Assembly (NCBI GenBank): GCA_964391305.1
Contig: CAYMJO010000023.1
Location: 1-14,227, forward strand
DNA length: 14,227 nucleotides
Direction of reading: 5' to 3'
Origin: CAYMJO01 sp964391305
GTDB taxonomy: Bacteria > Patescibacteriota > CALEFQ01
In this document: positions 13,882 through 14,227 of the stretch, piece after piece
How the letters are laid out: each line of letters starts with the position of its first letter
Position numbering within the stretch: the first letter of the stretch is position 1
Notes under the pieces: model-generated
Seen by the model: the letters and a program-made list of their open reading frames with translations, nothing else
Database searches by the model: none
What the model was told of the DNA's origin: nothing
Translations under genes and position numbers: made by a program

Positions 13882-13964
13882 AGAGGGCGCGTTTTGGATT
13901 GTTTATATAGGGACGTGAGGAGGAAACAGGCAACCACTTCCACCTCCTTTCTAGTGCGCCCTCT
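13882..13964 (-). ncRNA. Candidate structured small RNA, family not recognised
   Basis: AGAGGGCGC (13882-13890) is the perfect reverse complement of GCGCCCTCT (13956-13964); nested inside, AGGAGG (13918-13923) pairs with CCTCCT (13943-13948). The minus strand is preferred because a promoter there predicts a start at or very near 13964, the first base of the outer stem. Against this, the plus strand can add G-U pairs next to both stems (13891/13955, 13917/13949), which are A-C mismatches on the minus strand. The minus-strand RNA would carry AAGGAGGTGG, a Shine-Dalgarno held in the inner stem. It is not a tRNA, SRP RNA, tmRNA or RNase P RNA that I can recognise. A weak hairpin (CAAAG/CTTTG, 13847-13859) followed on the minus strand by TCCCCTTTTT could be its end. 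Confidence 0.4.
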
Positions 13965-13970
13965 GCTCAT

Positions 13971-13998
13971 ATATTATATCTTTTGTATTATGAGTCAA
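13971..13998 (-). promoter_or_regulatory. Candidate minus-strand promoter before the structured element
   Basis: On the minus strand TTGACT (plus 13993-13998), a 16-base spacer and TAATAT (plus 13971-13976); a TATAAT also overlaps at 13973-13978 with 14-base spacing. The predicted start is about 13964-13966. Confidence 0.5.
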
Positions 13999-14050
13999 GG
14001 ATTTTTTTGCAGAAAAATATTTTGAGAACTATCAACAAAAGAGGGGGTGT

Positions 14051-14110
14051 ATGAAAATGAGTTGCGATTTGTTTCTGGGTTTTGATCCTTCTACTGCTTG
14101 TTTGCTGTGA
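14051..14110 (+). CDS. Possible 19-residue peptide (leader peptide or gene remnant)
   Basis: ATG 14051 follows GAGGGGG (14041-14047) at a workable distance and opens a 19-codon frame, MKMSCDLFLGFDPSTACLL, ended by TGA. The segment FLGFDPSTA resembles the first strand of RuvC/RNase H-like nucleases, where the Asp is catalytic, but no continuation in any frame fits such a protein. It may be a leader peptide for the gene starting at 14218, since a weak terminator-like hairpin lies between, or a decayed gene start. It may also be chance. Confidence 0.3.
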   Translation: MKMSCDLFLGFDPSTACLL

Positions 14111-14118
14111 TGTAATTT

Positions 14119-14152
14119 CCATCGGTTTTTCTTAGTCACAGATGGCTTTTTT
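14119..14152 (+). terminator. Weak terminator or attenuator-like hairpin
   Basis: CCATC (14119-14123) pairs with GATGG (14141-14145), 17-base loop, then C and six T (14147-14152). It lies between the 19-codon ORF and the probable start of the next gene. Confidence 0.35.
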
Positions 14153-14217
14153 CTTATTTCAAGGCTTAGTTCCTGTTTTCTAGTCAATAGCTTTGCATCA
14201 CTTTAAAGGGGGTTTGC

Positions 14218-14227
14218 ATGTTGAGAG
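14218..14227 (+). CDS. Probable start of the next gene (cut by window end)
   Basis: ATG TTG AGA begins at 14218, five bases after AAAGGGGG (14205-14212), a good ribosome site. Only three codons are visible, so no product can be named. Confidence 0.4.

Noticed and set aside
13942..13954. Match to the 16S rRNA 3' end (CACCTCCTTTCTA)
   Set aside because: No other 16S sequence surrounds it, so it is not an rRNA fragment; the match is explained by the hairpin arm.
13786..14025. 79-codon plus-strand ORF after the last lipoprotein
   Set aside because: It starts at TTG inside a terminator, has no ribosome site and no recognisable composition or motif.
14108..14110. Reading TGA as glycine to extend the 19-codon ORF
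   Set aside because: uvrA, the sigma factor and the last lipoprotein all end normally at TGA, and the extended sequence has no family match.

Overview
The window reads as chromosomal DNA from an AT-rich bacterium, most likely a member of the Candidate Phyla Radiation (Patescibacteria). This is an inference from gene style, not from a marker gene. The nucleotidyltransferase with the N-terminal 'FYDIFEYPLT' segment is, as I recall, a family typical of those genomes. The Thr/Pro-tethered small lipoproteins and the scarcity of Shine-Dalgarno sites also fit. TGA is used as a normal stop in several recognisable genes, so the UGA-glycine code of Gracilibacteria and Absconditabacteria does not apply.

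Layout. (1) 1-2405: 3' five-sixths of uvrA (nucleotide excision repair), cut by the window start. (2) 2651-6136: an ECF-type sigma factor, an overlapping membrane-anchored von Willebrand A (vWA) protein that may act as its anti-sigma or sensor partner, and a lipoprotein; a strong terminator closes the group. (3) 6207-8301: a divergent pair, a CDP-alcohol phosphatidyltransferase-like membrane enzyme (minus strand) and a winged-helix/nucleotidyltransferase protein (plus strand) whose best promoter predicts an almost leaderless mRNA. (4) 8359-10575: groES-groEL with two near-consensus promoters, the second embedded in a perfect CIRCE operator, an intercistronic hairpin and a strong terminator. 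(5) 10576-11323: an extended -10 promoter, a long inverted repeat, then a DUF4870/Tic20-like membrane protein with a perfect Shine-Dalgarno. (6) 11470-12918: pyruvate kinase with residues of the potassium-independent class. (7) 13079-13735: a PsbP-like lipoprotein. (8) 13825-14227: about 400 bases without a clear gene, holding a foldable element behind a minus-strand promoter, a 19-codon ORF with its own ribosome site, a weak terminator-like hairpin and the probable start of the next gene.

The most interesting points are the sigma/vWA/lipoprotein cluster (possible envelope-sensing regulon with an unusual anti-sigma partner), the possible small RNA at 13882-13964, the transcribed inverted repeat at 10646-10719, the phosphatidyltransferase with a stretched and altered catalytic motif, and the pyruvate kinase class. 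Housekeeping genes (uvrA, groESL, pyk) are secure; RNA and promoter calls are by eye and need folding or expression data.
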